DNA of 64,000 nucleotides. Source: Diplodia intermedia (lineage: Eukaryota; Ascomycota; Dothideomycetes; Botryosphaeriales; Botryosphaeriaceae). A program made the translations under genes and the position numbers. Within the stretch, counting starts at the first letter, position 1; each line of letters opens with the position of its first letter. The stretch spans positions 1-64,000 of the forward strand of contig JAKEKT010000125.1 in NCBI GenBank assembly GCA_021495925.1, given 5' to 3'. A model generated the notes under the pieces. That model did not search any database. It was given only the letters and a program-made list of their open reading frames with translations, and had not been told where the DNA came from. Shown here one piece after another: positions 32,533-43,826 of this stretch.

Positions 32533-32968
32533 GTTGGGCGGAGACAGGCGAAGCCCGGAGGATTTAGAAGGGGGTGAATGTCAATGAGCCGAGGACTGCA
32601 CTTGAGCGAGCGACTGTCGGCGTCAATTGAGGGTGTGGCTTGGTGGAGTGCGGTGGGCGGAAGGACAGGAGGACGCTGAGGGCGCGGTGATGGAGAAGGC
32701 AGTGGAGAGTCGTCGGCCGCTCCTTCCCCCTAATTTCCAAAGGGTCCCTCCGCTGCTCCTGGAAGCGGCAGGGATGCGCGCCCCGGCGCGACGTTGTTCC
32801 AGAAGCCGCCCGACGCGTGGAGGAGCTGCGTGTCACGGCGCGCGCCCAAGCTCGAGTCGCCATGAGCCCCCGCTGCCCCGTGCGCCAGCTCCATCGTCTG
32901 CCGCCGGGCTCAAGTCAACCGCGACTCGAGCAGCCGCACCTCTGCCCGCAGCGCCCACCGCCTCCGCC
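32533..32968. promoter_or_regulatory. Divergent promoter, septin / Hsv2
   Basis: 436 nt separate the start codons of the septin (-) and the PROPPIN gene (+), so both promoters and 5' UTRs must lie here. No clear TATA box is seen. GC-rich, with an open frame running into the + gene that is not thought to be translated from its first ATG. Confidence 0.6.
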
Positions 32969-34282
32969 ATGAACACGCGCGCTGCCATCAACGACTCGCC
33001 GCCGCCGCCGGCCCTGTCCGTCGCATACAACAGCGACCTCTCGCACTTCAGCGTCGCCCTCGAGACCGGCTTCCGCATCTACGATGCCCCGGACTGCAGA
33101 CCGGTGAAGGTGCGCGACCTGGGCCAAGGCTTGGGCTGCGTCGAGATGGTTGGCAAGACAAACTACCTCGCCCTCGTCGGCGGCGGCAAGAGCCCCAAGT
33201 TTGCCCAGAACAAGGTGAGCACCGGCCGCCGTGTCCCCTTGGAGTTGACCAGCTTGAGCTTCTCTAAACAGGGCCGCCCCGGTGCTATCTAGATCATCTT
33301 CTGGAACGAGGGCAAGCAGGAGCCCACTCTGACCTTTGAGTTCAACACCCCCGTCCAACGCGTCCGCCTCAACCAGAAGTACCTCGTCGCAGTGTTGCTC
33401 AACAGCATACATGTCTACAAGCTGTCGGCTCGCCCGGAGAAGCTGAAGGAGTTTGAGACGGCAAACAACCCGTTCGGCCTGTGCTGCCTGAACCAGGATA
33501 TCGTTGTTTTCCCTGGACGCACCCCCGGCCAGGTGCAGATTCTCGAGCTCGCCACGCGGAACATCAACATCATCCCCGCACACTCCAACGCCCTCCGCGC
33601 CCTTTCCCTTAGCCCGGACGGGACGATAATCGCAACCGCCAGCGAGCAAGGCACTCTGATCCGCTTGTGGATGGCCGACAATGGCGCAAAGTTCGGTGAG
33701 TACCGGCGCGGCGTTGAAAGTGCTACCATCTTCTCCATCGCGCTGTCGCCGTCCAACGCCTTCATGGCGGTGACGTCAGATACCGGGACCCTGCACATAT
33801 TCGACTTGCCCCATGCGACTCGCCCCTCTTCGGCCGGCGGTCGCCCTCCGAGTGTCAACAGCGACTTCTCTGGCGCCCTCGAGTCCGGCAACGGTGCCGC
33901 CGAGCCATCGCACGCATCCAAGTGGGGCTTCTTTTCCAAGATACCCATGGTTCCTCGCATCTTCTCCGACGTGTATTCTACTGCATCTGCCAAATTTGAA
34001 ATCGGGGATGAGCCTGAGCTGTCCGCTACGCGCCGTGGGACCAACAGCACTGCTGTTGGCAACACATCTTCCGCCATGGGAGGCGGCCTCAACTGGAATA
34101 CTCCCATCCAAGGTGTTGCTGGCGGTCGTCCGCCGAAGGGTGTGATCGGATGGATCAACGACTCGGAGCTCCTCGTTATAGGCGCCGGCCAGGATGCGCG
34201 CTGGGAAAGGTTCCGAGTTGGTATCGCCGAGGATGGTCGTAGAGCTGTTTGGAAAGATGGCTGGAAGAAAATCCTGGAGTGA
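32969..34282 (+). CDS. hsv2: PROPPIN WD40 protein, Hsv2/Atg18 family
   Basis: Exons 32969-33214 and 33293-34282 with a 78-nt intron encode 411 residues. It is a seven-bladed WD40 beta-propeller of the SVP1 family that binds PI3P and PI(3,5)P2 on endosomal, vacuolar and autophagic membranes. Diagnostic stretches are TNYLALVGGGKSPKF, VFPGRTPGQVQILEL, ATASEQGTLIRLW, and the phosphoinositide motif, here YRRG in KFGEYRRGVESATIFSIALSP where L/FRRG is usual. The C-terminus has GRPPKGVIGWINDSELLVIGAGQDARWERF. The N-terminus MNTRAAI and this C-terminus fit Hsv2 rather than Atg18. The two arginines that contact lipid are kept. Confidence 0.88.
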
Positions 34283-37200
34283 TGCCCAGTCATCTGGCAC
34301 CGTCGAAGTCCACAGACTTGCATTAACGTTCGTTTTGACTAGAAGTGTACAAGTTCGCATAGACCACGCCCGGCGTTTTGGATTCGACGGAAACGAATCG
34401 TACATAATGCAGGGACCTTGGGATACCAGGAAGAGCTGGAGTTTTTGGGTGGTATTTGGCATCGTTGTCCGACCCATCGAAATTGATCGTCTGACTTGGC
34501 AAAACCTTTGCACGTCCCACAGGTTTTCATGAGAAACGGGGATGAAGGAATGTCAAGTCGTCACGGTTATAGACAGTACATATGAATAAAATGCAATTTT
34601 TAAAAATCAAACAGAAACCTATGAACTGGTGAAGGCTACGAATATCGCCCTGACGATGAAGACCTCACTAATCCTCTTCGCTTGTAAATTACCAGCCGTT
34701 CAGCTTCACCTTCCGTTGCCTCTTATCGATTTTCGTCTACGGCGTGAGGGTAATTCGTTCAAAGCTCGCGTGGTCGAGATTGAGGCATGCCTCTCACCCA
34801 GCAAATCGTCTGCCCATAGCTGCATCACGCATCCCAGCTCAGCGGGTTCTCATTGAGCTATTGCTGCGTCCGAGATTGTCTCTCGGCTTGCGGTGGGGCA
34901 CACAACACATCAACAAAGGATTTTGACACAATCACGTTCTCACCCTTGTGGTTAATAAGGAGAGACGGGCCTGATGTAGCCCTCCACGACTCGCTGAAAC
35001 CCACCAAGAGGATTAGCCCCCACGCATGCTACCTCTCAGGCAATACACTGGGTCACCCCAACACTGCAGGATTCTCAACAAGCGAATTTTATACCGAAGT
35101 AGTATGAAACATAGTCCGTAGCCAGCCATCTCTAAACACAAGGGGTAGTAACGACCGCACATGCTCCTCAGCGATTCGGCCTGAGCAACACTGTGCCTCA
35201 TGCAGTCTTTGTCTAGACCTCTCGCCACCACAAAAGACGTGGGGAATGGGCAACAGGATCACGAAAGGGCACCGAATGCCAGCAAGAGGAGAGAGACGCC
35301 TACGCAACCCACTCAGGGATCCCTCTCCTCAACCGACCAACAGACACCCCTTGCTCGCCAGAGCGATTTGATTCCCACATATCCCCACGTAACGGCCGGA
35401 AAGCCGTCGACCCCGAGGCAAGGGTGTGAGCCGTTGCCAGCTCATGTCTCACTGATACGAAACGTGCATGCATCGGGACCGTAGCGCCGTCCATCGCGCA
35501 CAACGAAGCGGCAAGCTATCATCCACTTCCCGCTCCCTCCCTCCCTCCCTAATGCCGCACGGGCTTTATCTCCGGGCTGAGGAGGCGGGAGGGTATGGGG
35601 GACGATGTGACCGATCCGCGTTCCACGGCATATCTGGAGCACCGTTCCCACTTATTAGGCGTTGTCCGATGGAGTGAGAAAGAGGGGGAGGAGGGGGCTG
35701 TACAGATTGCGGCAAGTCCTTGGTGGCGGTTCCGGCTGGCGGGAGGGAAAGAGGATTGGAGAGAGGAAGCGCAGGAAAAAGGCCTCACATGCGGGACGAT
35801 GGGATCAATCAAACCGGTCTGGCCATGGGCGGCTGCAGCGGCTCGGGCCATGGCGTTTCCGCGCCGTAGCGGTGGGTTTGATTGGGTTTGAGGTTTCTCT
35901 CATGCGGGTGCCGCCATGTCCCGGCATGCGGAAGCGGAGGGAGTGTGCGGTCTGCATGATGGAGGATTCTGGAGGTGGATATTGTAGGAGTTTGTGAAGG
36001 AGGGAGACGCGTACTTTGTTCATGGTTATCGACGGTGTCTCAGAGGAAGGCGTTTGGTCGAAATTTGGCGGGGAGGGGGTCTCAAAGCTCACTGGGAGAG
36101 ACACTTTCGACAAGCAGTGATACACTACAGGAGACTAGTCCAAAACGATACAAAGAACGATGAACCACATCCTCGCGGCAGTTTGTTTGCATTGTTGAAA
36201 ACAACAGAATCAGCGTTCAGCCACCTACGCTCAAAGCACAGCGTAGAACGGGACTGCGCGTGCGGTTTCAAAACGATACGGGCCACCAACACCTTCAAGA
36301 TCTTGATCCCGCATCGTTTCCATCTAACGTAGCAGGAGGGACCATCCCCTTCCAGCCTTTGGTCCGGCCGGTCCGAGGAAAAGCAAGAAGCGTTCTCAAA
36401 CTTTCCCAAAAAGGCAATCGACGTGAATTGACCAATCCGCAAATTTCCAGCTAACCGCGGTAGCCGCCAAATAATATTTAGAGAGGGTGCGCAAGGCCGA
36501 AAGTGAAATCATAGTCTATTAATATTGCTAGAGCCAAAAATTTAATGTTATGAAATTGTGGGGACAAATCAATAGACATACATAACCCGGAAGGAGGCGC
36601 GGTGCGAGCTCGGGTGATGGTCGTGGTTTACGCGTAGAACTAGCAAGATCCACCCGGCGAGATCGACCACCTCATTGGATCCACCTGACTATCCATCCTC
36701 ACCTTGTTGATCTTTGCAGGGACCGTTGGCGATTATTGTACCTTCGGTTTGCGCCGTTTTTTATTAGCACTGCCTTCACGACCCACACATCATCCTTCTA
36801 TTTTTGCTGGGCGCCTCATATGCCTCTCCGATTGTCCTACCGTTCCAGTACCCATGCTGACATAGGTCCGGCAAAGATTCAAACGTGCTCGCTTGGAACA
36901 TTATGGCTGTGTGAAAGGCGCCAAAGGATAAACAAGAAGTGATGCGCGCCACGCTAGCAACGATTAAGGAAGTGGTCTTGTGGGGCGAATAGAGCAGCAA
37001 GGCTGAGCACCCGGTACATATTGACATGACTCTGGACGAATCATGGGTACGTGGTAGCGCCGCCACGGAGCAGGATCTGAGACAAGATGGAGATCGAGCA
37101 GGACCACGGCAATCGTGCTGCCAGCCGAACTTGAGGGGAGACTTGGGGAAGCGTGGATCGTCAACTGGGTAAGTACTCCGTACCTTTTCGCCGCAGGCCT

Positions 37201-40200
37201 CGTATCTTCACATGCTCGCTTGTATGCCCACCAACAGCTGGTAGCTGCGTTTGGGATAAAAAATTGACGATTGGTTGTCTTCCTTGCTCCGGAGATAATG
37301 GCAGTCGTGCGGCACAGAGGCTCTGTGCCCGGCTTCTCACCACTCAGGTCTAGAACTATGGAAAGGCAAACGTGGTGGGCCGTTGTCTGCTGACGATTCG
37401 CGTTCTTGCCGTGGTCCGAAGCAGCCGGGGTGTCATGCGGGATGAACAAAAAGTGTGTGAGAGGAGTGGGGCATCGGTGGGGTTAGTGGTGGGGTGGATT
37501 GACGGTTGCCATGAGTCGCGAATATGAGCGGGCTGGGCTGGACCTGCGTCGTACGTGGATTGAGTCGGGTAGGACACTGGCCCAGATCGAAGCACGGGAG
37601 CCCGATCAGAACATTTAACGCAGGCTAGACATGACGTATAGCATCTTCGCTGCCTTTCTGAGTGGCACGGGGCATTGGTTTGAATACCGAAGATTGGCGT
37701 ATGCTGGGATGTCGCACAAGGGTTAGGATGCGATGCTGAGATTGTCGTCATCGTCCTAGAATTGGTCGGCCAGCCTCGTTGTTTTCCCTTTGTCTACCGT
37801 TATGTGTCTTTCCAGCCCAATGATTTTGCTAGTCGCGCACCTTGACGTACAACAATGTGCAAATGCGGGACGGGTTGCTCTGGGGTCAGGGGCATGAAGT
37901 TGTCCAACCATGAGTCGAGCGCTCGTTGAAGTTATCACTGCCCTTGAAGGGCCATTCAATTATTGCCAGTGGACATCGAGAGCTGATCTTTCAACGCTCC
38001 AGCCGTGGCTTGCGTGTCCGAATACTGTTACTCGCATGACGCTCAGGCAAACCAATCGGAGGTGACTTCCGTTTTCGAGATGATGAGGTTCAGGCGCGTC
38101 TGGATCCTCAATCCGTCTGCTGGTTTGCAAGATGCAATGGTTTTCGCCAGCAGCTGAACGCACGAGGGCGCATACCCTAGCGGGCAGCTTGACCTTCAAT
38201 TGGCGCTGCCACTACTGCGGGGGATGCAGGGAGGGCGCGCACCGTTACCCCAAGAATATTCTCGTCTCCAGGGCACTTGAATATGCGCCAAGCAGAAATT
38301 TTCCATGGCCATGACGTAGCAGCCTGCAAGCCATGAGGGAAAATAATCTTGCGAACCCGAGAGTCCCAAGTGCCCGGTTACGCTGGAAACAACCTCGTGG
38401 ATGCAGGCGGCGCGTCTGGGACAAGCATCCCGTAGACTTGACCCGGTAGGCTGATAGCGAAATAAGCTGGGGATCGGCGGTAAGCGAGGGGTCAAGAGGA
38501 TACACGTATCCCGTTGAGCGGGGGCTGCAACAAAAGGTGCCATTGCACGCGCGGAGAAGCAGAGTCCGGTAAAAGTGGATGGCGCACTACGCAAGTGCTG
38601 AGGATGGTGAAACAGAAAACAGAACTTCGCAGTGCAGTAGGCACGGACGCGATGCAGTGGTTCCGGTGAGGCTAAGAGGCTTTGAGCTAAGAGCGGCCCG
38701 TAGCCGTTGATAGGAATGCATTGCCGAGCCGCGGCTCATGGGTGTCCGTGTTGTCGTTGATCTTACTGGAGGAAGTGGCAGGGCAACCCGGTATCTGCCG
38801 TCCGCGGCTGAGTGGCAGAGTTATGGAGAGAGAAACAGCGGGAATCCGCCTAGGCCAGAGAGCTGAGCGAGACCAGAGCACTGATGTATGGAAGAGCGAG
38901 AGATGGGTGCTGCAACACTCATCCCGTTGTGACCACAGACGAGGAAAGTGAAGCGACTGTTGCCAAGTCGGCAGTTCCAGGCGCCGTGAGCCTATCATGT
39001 AAGGTTAAAGCCGCCGTTTGATGTTGAGACATGGCATGCTGTTAGGTGGACATCGGAGATTGGTGACCCGGATTGACGGGCCAGTCTTTACTCCAAAGAG
39101 GGTGTATCCAGATGATCTAGCTTCCGAATCACTGGGTGTTGCTCGGCAGTCGGGCCTCAAAGGGAGAGCTCGAGTGGGCTGCCGAGACCCTGGATTACTT
39201 TTCCCAATGGCCCGACGGGTTCCGGCTCGAGCAGGCTAACCAGATTAGTGTGTTCAAGTCTCGAAATGGTGCAGGTGTGCCCAACAGGTTAGCAGATCCT
39301 CAGGCCATCGCTCAACGGTGCGAACGGACGCCTAGCCCTCGAGGAATCACGGCAATGGGGTGATCAGAGTTGAAAGGGTTTGCTGATGATTTCCAGACGG
39401 AGATGAAGGGCTGGACGAGATCGGCGGGTTGAGTTATATCCGAACGGTGGATGGGGTTGCGGAGAGCAGATGCCTCGGGAGGGCCCCTTCGCCTCGTTTA
39501 CTGCACCTAGCGGCGGGCGGGAGCACGAGCTACCGTCTGTGTTGAAGTGCGGGTGCAGTGGCATCCTTGCAACGTGCACCTCAGCTTTGGCAGCTTTGGC
39601 GGGGACAGCCCACGCTGTCAATGGAGCCCGGAGCATTGACTCCCCCTTCCGCTGGACATGTCTTCTTTCAGCCGGGTGCTTCTTCCAGTGCCTGGTGGGA
39701 CCGTTGGTGGGCAAGCCACCGGCTGCTGCGTGCAGCCGAGGAGACAGACACTGCGAAGGCCAGACCACTCGAAGAGAGCGAGGCTTGGGCGTGCATGCAG
39801 TGCGGTACGTGGGCCAGAAGGAAGGCTTGGATTCATCGTGATGGCCCCGGAATGCTGGCGAGCCACGGACGGAGATGTATCGCGGGGAAGGTGGAACGAC
39901 GGGCGTGCATTTGGGCACGTCCGGCGCCCAGCGCGGCTGGCGGGATAATCTGGACGAAGGTTGCGGGCGAGATGAGGATGGAGGAGGTCCACTGCCAGCA
40001 GCCGGAGAGCGCGGTGTCGGTTACACGACAGGTGGGCTTCCGAGCGTTGGGCGGAAGTGCATCCACTGGCCGATCGGCGGCAGCGCCGGACCAGACGGCG
40101 AGCTTCGCAGGGCCAGGCCGTGGGGCTTGTGCGAGGTGGAAACGGTCAAGACTGGGCCGGCCGCGCTTCCGGGGGACCCTGAGTGTTCGCGCGCTGACCG

Positions 40201-41336
40201 GCGCCTGCCCGGCTCGACAGCACCAGCACCACCACCATCATGACTTCGTCGTCCAGCTCGGCCGCTCCACTCCTCCACGATCGAGTCCAGGCCGTGCATC
40301 ATGCACGGCGCTCGCGGAAACGGGGGAGCGCTTCCGACGCCACGAAGCTTCCCTGATCAACTGCTGATGCTGGCGAATGGAGAACGCGTGTTCGCAGATC
40401 CAGCGGCCGCGCGAGAGCCGCTGCGCTCTCTCACTTGCCGGCAGCGCGCCCTCCCTGCTCGCCTGCACCCCCGGCGACGTCGCGCGACAGGCCATGGCCC
40501 AACGCCCCCCCTGGCCCTGGATGACGTGCAGCGGCCGTCGCGCACTATGTCGTTATTCGGGAGCACCGCGCCAACGCCCCTCTCCACGGCGCCCATGCCG
40601 TGATGCGCTGCTCGCGGGTCGCTTGCATGTGCTGTGCCCCATGGCCCTATGGACAGGCCGGCAGGCTCCACCTGGACATGGCATCGCCGCCGTCGGCCGT
40701 CGTCGGTGCTGGAGGCCACGCCATCAGGTGAGCTGGGCCAGCTGCACACGGTGCCTGACTACGCGGATCGCAGGCTGAGTATTTCACGGAGCTGGGGCAG
40801 TGTCGAATGGGCGGGCGAGGAGCGCGGTGCTGGGGCGATGTGGCGCTGTCGGCTGCACGCCAATCGCCGCGCTACAGGGAGCAGGGGGGCAAAAAGACCT
40901 ACGGCTGACCCGTCTTGCTGTGACGTCCGAGCTCATACACGAACCCTAACTCTCCGCTGCCTATTCCTGCGTCAACTGCGCTTGCTGCCGAAAATTCATG
41001 TCTCGTCACATTTGCTCGCCCGGAGCCCCGGAGCCCCTGCCTGTCTCCCGCCCCCGCCGCCCAACCAGCGTTGCGCCATTTGCCTGATCCGGCCGGGACC
41101 GAAATGCTGCGCTCTTCCCACCTTGTGCATCTTTTATGGACCGGTGGCGGCGCGATGCTGCTAGGAGGCTGATGCAATCATCGAATTGGCCAGCCGCTGC
41201 CCAGCTTTAATACTCAACACCCAGCTCCCCATCTTCTTTGTTGTCTAGCACTACTTATTCAATCTTCTCCTTCTCTGCCTTCTCTTCCACACCGTGTCCT
41301 TCCTGAACTACATTGTAATACTGCCAGCTACGAGTC
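34283..41336. other. ~7 kb gene-poor region
   Basis: The longest stretch without a convincing gene. The left part (34.3-38.9 kb) is mixed AT/GC, with AT-rich runs near 36460-36560. The right part (39-41 kb) is GC-rich, giving long but overlapping frames on both strands that carry no domain. No transposase, reverse transcriptase, LTR or terminal inverted repeat could be seen. The last ~150 nt (41190-41336) are a pyrimidine-rich leader, CTTTAATACTC then TC-rich runs, for the PQ-loop gene. Confidence 0.5.
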
Positions 41337-43016
41337 ATGGCACCCCAGGAGCACATCCCGCCGGTACGTTCCGCATTCCGACTTCCTCTCTTGAACACAA
41401 CACTGACATCGTGGGATCCTAGGCGGCGAGCATACTAGGTGTACGTGCTGCATGCAGACTTCCAAATCTTCTTCTCACTGACAGTTCTCGTGGCTGCAGA
41501 CTATCGGCACTGGTAGGTCAATGGAGCCGACTTCAATTCCGAGACACCGACACTAACTTTTTGCAGTGTAAGGCAACCAAGACACGATACACCCCCACAA
41601 CAGGCTGCTAACGTTGCTGTGCCGACTGCAGATGCTGGTGTGTCCAGGTATGTCATCGTGACTCCCCAAGATTCCTTCGATGCCCGATCCTAATACGAGT
41701 GTGACAGATCCTCCCACAGTACGTAATCGCGCCCACGCGTGGCTGAATCAGTCGTTGACCGAAGACAGAATATACACCAATTGGCGGCATAAGCAGACCG
41801 ATGGACTGCCATGGATCATGCCCTTCTTGTGGGCTGCTGGTGAGCCGCATCGCTGTCATCCTTGTCAGCCACCGTCTGACTTGTCTCAGCTGCCGTGCCG
41901 TTTGGCGTCTACAACATCGTACAGGTTCGTATTCTCAGGCCTGCGAGTCGTGGGGCTCTTTCTAACAATCCTTAGAACTTCAACATCCCATTACAAGTTC
42001 AACCCCAGGTGTTCTGCGCATTGACACTGATTTGCTGGGCGCAAACCTTGATATACCATGAGTACGCATTTGCCTCCACAATACCGCCGGCAGTTTGCTG
42101 ATTTTGCTTAGACATTGGAGGGTCTGGACAGCCACCTTGGCTGCTGTGGTCACAGGGCTTGTCTCGGGCGGCGTCGAGGCGCTTCTAATTTTGACTCTGA
42201 GAGTACGTACGCTGCATGTGGCCATACGAGACTTGTGTCAACTAACCGGTTCAGGGTCCCTATTCAAGGGGTGTGGAGTGGCCGATTATTACTGTTGGCG
42301 TAATCGCAGCTGTTGTGCTCGCTGTGGGCTTGCTTCCCATGTACTGGGAACAATGGAAGCGTGATGGAAGGGCGAAAGACATCAGTACGTGTCTGCACTT
42401 ATCGACACGACCACTCGTTTACTTACAATGCCAGGCTTCCTCTTCCTGACCACAGATTTCGCTGGTGCTACTTTCTCGTTGATAGCCCTGGGTAAGAGCT
42501 TCAGGCAAAAGCAGACACGCTCGCGGCAATGCTAACCAATGCTGCAGTTGTCCAGCAAACCTTTGATTACCTTGGAGGCGTTCTTTACATCGTTTGGTAC
42601 GTCAACATCTATCTTCTACGAATACTGTGCTCACCTGGGAGTTCTCTTATTTCCCCCTCAAAGCCTGCACTCATGTGTACACAGCGTTGGCCGGCTTCCT
42701 ATTATCGACAAAGTGCTAACTCTTTAATAGCATGGTCCTCGAGATCGGCATTGTGGTCTGGCACCTTTCGTGGATGTACCGCAACCGTCGCACCCTCAAA
42801 GCCGCCAAGCGCATCGGCATGTCCTACGACCAATACGTCAGCGCAGATGCGAAGCCACCGAAGACCTCGGGCTCCTGCACTACCGACGTCTCCCGAAACA
42901 ACAGCCTCACGTCGCATACCACATTCCACAAAGATAGCGACGAGCAGTCGGAGAAGGTTGAGGGATCCACCAGCCAACATGTTGATACGGAACGTGACGT
43001 GGAGCGGGATGCGTGA
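41337..43016 (+). CDS. PQ-loop repeat membrane transporter
   Basis: Fourteen predicted exons encode 296 residues. Exons: 41337-41363, 41423-41440, 41500-41512, 41567, 41632-41647, 41708-41718, 41769-41839, 41890-41924, 41976-42061, 42112-42202, 42255-42384, 42435-42491, 42548-42596, 42731-43016. The first PQ loop reads TIGTVCWCVQILPQIYTNW; the second helix bundle has DFAGATFSLIALV, QTFDYLGGVLYIVC and IGIVVWHLSWMYRNRR. Seven hydrophobic segments are expected. The PQ-loop family includes vacuolar/lysosomal cationic amino acid and cystine exporters and SWEET/KDEL-like relatives; the substrate here is unknown. The 5' exons are unusually small (27, 18, 13, 1, 16 and 11 nt). They were placed by requiring canonical GT-AG borders and the family sequence. 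The C-terminal ~65 residues are hydrophilic, probably cytosolic. Confidence 0.85.
41567..41567 (+). other. Predicted single-nucleotide exon (T)
   Basis: One T lies between two apparently complete introns, 41513-41566 and 41568-41631. Upstream intron: donor GTAGGT, branch-like CACTAAC, acceptor TTGCAG. Downstream intron: donor GTAAGG, branch-like GCTAAC, acceptor CTGCAG. The T completes a Val codon (G-T-A) split over three exons, giving TIGTVCWC. The alternative is a single intron from 41517 using donor GTCAAT, giving TIGTGRCWC. Confidence 0.55.
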
Positions 43017-43826
43017 TTGCGGATTCCACTGTTCTTTTCTTTCCCACTGAGATACCTTTACCATCTCGGAAAAGTTTTATACCAGCCAAATCTGTTGAGC
43101 AGGCTATTTCCTACCATTGAAAGTTTCACAGCGAGCGGCAAGGGAAAATCTATGTATTAGTAGTTGGGGAGTTTTGTTTGGTCCGGGTTCTCTACGAAAT
43201 TGTGTGGTGCGCCTCGGAGGGCATTTGTTGTGGCGAAAAAGTCTAGAGTACCCTTCCCTTGTCTTTGAATGAAGAAGGACTCGGTTGACATGGTGTCTGG
43301 GCATATAGTTTTAGTCGACTGTAGGAATCTTTAACTCACATTCACAGAAGTCAAGCATTGTGAAGTAAGACAGCGAGTCACGACATTTATCCTCATTGGA
43401 CCTGTGCGGAATGATTTTTGTATGCGGCCTCCGGACGCCTGAGACAAGACGCCAAATTCGGCTTTGGTTCGCGGATCTCGCATTCCGAGCAATGCACTTT
43501 ATGGCCATCTATCTCCACGTTTTCTTGCGACGGTTCTTGAACTTGGCGAGGCACCGCCCCAAACCACTCCCAACGGGCCTCGATCCGCGAGCCGAGGTAA
43601 AGGGCCCCGCGGCCCACAGCAGGCGACAGCTTTGTTGGTTTGCAGGAGCTGCGCCACAACAACGTCGGGCAACAACCAGAAACCACCTACAGGCGTACAA
43701 ATTCCCCAAAAGGCGGACCGTATCGATCCACTCGACTCTCCACAGCAACACCGTCCCACCCAGTCTCACCACCATCTCTGTTCCTCCACCACAATCATCA
43801 ACACCGACAACGACAACAACAACACC
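43017..43826. other. Intergenic, 3' flank and promoter
   Basis: 0.8 kb between tandem + genes. The right end has ACAACAACAACACC-type leader repeats just before the phosphatase ATG. No separate gene recognised. Confidence 0.5.

Noticed and set aside
32627..32968. Extended N-terminus for the Hsv2 gene from an upstream in-frame ATG
   Set aside because: The 114 extra codons are low-complexity and absent from relatives as I recall them; MNTRAAI at 32969 matches the family start.
39364..40495. Overlapping long frames (up to 269 codons) in the GC-rich part of the gene-poor gap
   Set aside because: Same composition on both strands, no motifs and no family resemblance.
41513..41631. Stwintron (nested intron) explanation for the microexon region
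   Set aside because: Nesting in the donor (g|tgtaag) would shift the reading frame; nesting in the acceptor gives the same product as two consecutive introns, so it adds nothing.
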